Shown here one piece after another: positions 63,641 to 64,000 of a stretch of DNA of 64,000 bases. Position numbers and translations under genes: made by a program. The notes beneath the pieces are model-generated. The model was not told the origin of the DNA. It did not search any database and saw only the letters and a program-made list of their open reading frames with translations. Location of the stretch: contig JBANSL010000009.1 of assembly GCA_037127255.1 (NCBI GenBank), forward strand, positions 3,344,001 through 3,408,000, written 5' to 3'. Source of the stretch: Persicaria tinctoria (lineage: Eukaryota; Streptophyta; Magnoliopsida; Caryophyllales; Polygonaceae). How positions within the stretch are numbered: the stretch's first letter is position 1; each line of letters opens with the position of its first letter.

Positions 63641-64000
63641 GTAGATATTGATAGTTTATTAAATTCTCATATGTTTTGAGATCATATCTACTTTCATTTA
63701 CATTAAGAAAATATTTTTATTTATATTTCCTATCCTACGTACTTTATTTTATACATGATACCTTTACATTAGTGCATTTATATGGGTAAGCTAATTAAAA
63801 CGTGAAGTTTGAAAAAATGAAGATGATAAAAGGTTTGATTTCCCATTTGTCTTATCAATCATAGGCCTACAAGATTATTTTTTTCTTCAGATAAAAAAAA
63901 GAAGAAGATTTTTTTCTTTATTTAAAAAAATTGAGCAAAATCATTCAGATTTTTAAAACAAATTTTAAAGATTTTTTTAATTGAGTATCAATTGGTTATT
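63641..64000. other. AT-rich end of window
   Basis: Nothing recognised. Confidence 0.45.

Overview
This window is plant nuclear DNA, from a eudicot-type genome. It has pol III- and pol II-style promoter motifs, GT-AG introns, and plant-only families: B3 domains, a MAPKKK17/18-type kinase, FAR1/FRS-like and CACTA-type transposons, Helitrons, and Copia and Gypsy LTR retrotransposons. I cannot name the species. Only one ordinary host gene is clear, an intronless MAPKKK on the minus strand at 15557-16594. Nearly everything else is transposable-element DNA, often nested.

Layout. At 1-7740 lie small DNA elements and gene-like debris: a 2.3-kb terminal-inverted-repeat element carrying 21-bp and 160-bp tandem repeats, fold-backs, a Stowaway MITE with TA duplication, a Tourist-like MITE with TAA duplication, and a MITE family that recurs near 62.4 kb. 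At 7749-10331 there are two decayed RNase H-like fragments. At 11146-14850 Helitrons are joined head to tail. The MAPKKK follows, with a decayed, internally deleted Copia element (17123-19997) inserted about 0.5 kb upstream of its start. Then come a 3.1-kb LTR with a short internal tail (20001-25500) and a pol-less Athila-like element (25501-31257) full of a palindromic TCGCTGGCAGCGA motif.

The centrepiece is a complete 14.2-kb Ty3/Gypsy element of the Tat type (31746-45951, minus strand). It has 725-bp LTRs that differ at about 7 positions by eye, and a perfect GATAC target duplication. Besides gag-pol (one frame, five in-frame stops, no frameshift) it carries, mostly antisense to gag-pol: a three-exon gene with a Transposase_28-like domain plus coiled coil, driven from a region with TATA and GGCCCA motifs; four small B3 DNA-binding-domain genes (three plus, one minus); and eight 78-bp tandem repeats. 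The hexamer TCCGCG (either strand) occurs about 48 times inside the element and about 8 times in the other 49.8 kb. It sits in the LTR promoter, in every tandem repeat and across coding DNA. A TE that carries several DNA-binding genes and is peppered with one short motif resembles, in layout only, the VANC anti-silencing system of VANDAL transposons. This is my main candidate for an undescribed system.

From 46.5 to 56.8 kb lies a satellite-rich tract (TGACA-type repeats, a ~166-bp satellite, a tRNA-like pol III unit), interrupted by a 2.64-kb solo LTR with a GTAAA duplication. At 57406-62127 lies a CACTA element (AGT duplication, dense subterminal AACCGTTGTC repeats) that carries fragments of a host coiled-coil gene. 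The window ends with a broken FAR1/FRS- or MULE-like C-terminus. All counts and alignments were made by eye.
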